Shown: piece by piece, positions 6,225 through 6,479 of the stretch | Layout of the letters: each line of letters opens with the position of its first letter | Numbering within the stretch: position 1 is the stretch's first letter | Source: an uncultured Riemerella sp. | Lineage (GTDB): Bacteria; Bacteroidota; Bacteroidia; Flavobacteriales; Weeksellaceae | Assembly: GCA_938037185.1 (NCBI GenBank) | Contig: CALHQK010000131.1 | Location: 1 to 6,479 of the forward strand | Reading direction: 5' to 3' | DNA length: 6,479 nucleotides | Program-made: the position numbers and the translations under genes | Notes under the pieces: model-generated | The model's input: the letters and a program-made list of their open reading frames with translations, nothing else | What the model was told of the DNA's origin: nothing | Database searches by the model: none

Positions 6225-6479
6225 ATTCTCCTAGGACACACAGCTCTCGGCGCTCGGCGTACATCTCTTCGGAGAAGACTTCCACGCTTACTTTTAGGCT
6301 GGTGTTTCCTATGGATTTTATTTTTCCAATAAATTCCACCAGTGAACTTTCTGGTACAGGGTTTCGGAATTCTGTATGGTCGCAAGCCTTTATCACAAAG
6401 GCTTTTCGCGCAAATCTCGTCGCGGTGATGAATGCCGTTTCTACCATCTGCTCCATGATAGCACCGCCGAACATGGTTT
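6172..6479 (-). CDS. Acyl-CoA thioesterase (hotdog fold, YciA/ACOT-like), C-terminal part
   Basis: The frame enters from the right edge (ACC codon at 6477-6475, then ATG) and ends at the TAA at 6174-6172. The ATG at 6474 is not the start: the residues TMFGGAIMEQMVETAFI are the internal 'TMFGG.IM..M...A' segment that begins the central hotdog helix in acyl-CoA thioesterases of the YciA/ACOT7 type. The rest fits the beta sheet of that fold: KACDHTEFRNPVPESSLVEF (the usual 'F..PV..G' element), then GNTSLKVSVEVFSEE ('G.TS..V.VEV') and a closing strand GEFSLVAI. These enzymes hydrolyse acyl-CoA to free acid and CoA in the cytosol. The N-terminal strand with the conserved Asn before MFGG is off the window. 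It converges on the DUF6261-like gene, with no intrinsic terminator seen between them. Confidence 0.88.
   Translation of the reverse strand, partial: TMFGGAIMEQMVETAFITATRFARKAFVIKACDHTEFRNPVPESSLVEFIGKIKSIGNTSLKVSVEVFSEEMYAERRELCVLGEFSLVAIGEDKKAVKILN

Noticed and set aside
5864..6385. 173-codon minus-strand frame spanning the DUF6261-like 3' end and the thioesterase
   Set aside because: It is rich in Arg, Lys and Cys with no family pattern, and conflicts with the well-supported thioesterase frame on the same strand.

Overview
The window looks like a chromosomal segment of a Bacteroidota bacterium, most likely class Flavobacteriia and possibly Weeksellaceae (genus not decidable). The evidence is a SusD/RagB-type outer-membrane lipoprotein tail, two TAnnTTTG-type promoter elements (the Bacteroidota -7 box), AT-rich leaders without Shine-Dalgarno sequences, and a DUF6261-like gene.

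Layout. (1) Positions 1-845: 3' part of a SusD-family gene, closed by a strong intrinsic terminator at 850-880. (2) Positions 904-3573: a promoter and the complete valine-tRNA ligase gene valS (871 codons), with all class Ia signatures. (3) Positions 3576-3779: a degenerate tandem array of about five 42-bp units, each built round the palindromic core CGGTTAATTAACCG, starting right after the valS stop codon. (4) Positions 3833-5297: a compact, very AT-rich two-gene operon. The first gene encodes a 149-residue protein with a possible RNase H/RuvC-like fold. One base after its stop comes a 337-residue Hanks-type serine/threonine kinase with an atypical activation segment and a small beta-rich C-terminal domain. 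(5) Positions 5314-6085: a promoter and a DUF6261-like helical protein, with base composition back to that of the core genes. (6) Positions 6117-6224: a 35-codon reading frame whose first 17 or so codons read like the start of a TatA-type twin-arginine translocase subunit, truncated. (7) Positions 6172-6479, minus strand: the C-terminal part of an acyl-CoA thioesterase (hotdog fold), running off the window.

How the parts relate. SusD, valS and the thioesterase look like ordinary chromosomal genes with unrelated jobs (glycan or nutrient uptake, translation, acyl-CoA turnover). The accessory part is the stretch between the valS stop and the DUF6261-like gene: a repeat array followed by a low-GC RNase H-like/kinase pair. 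The one-base spacing implies translational coupling and a shared function. The setting, one small nucleic-acid-type protein plus one soluble signalling kinase in foreign-looking DNA beside a housekeeping gene, would suit a phage-defence or other stress-response module. That is inference; nothing in the sequence proves a defence role. The tatA-like remnant next to the thioesterase tail suggests that the right-hand side of this region has also been rearranged.
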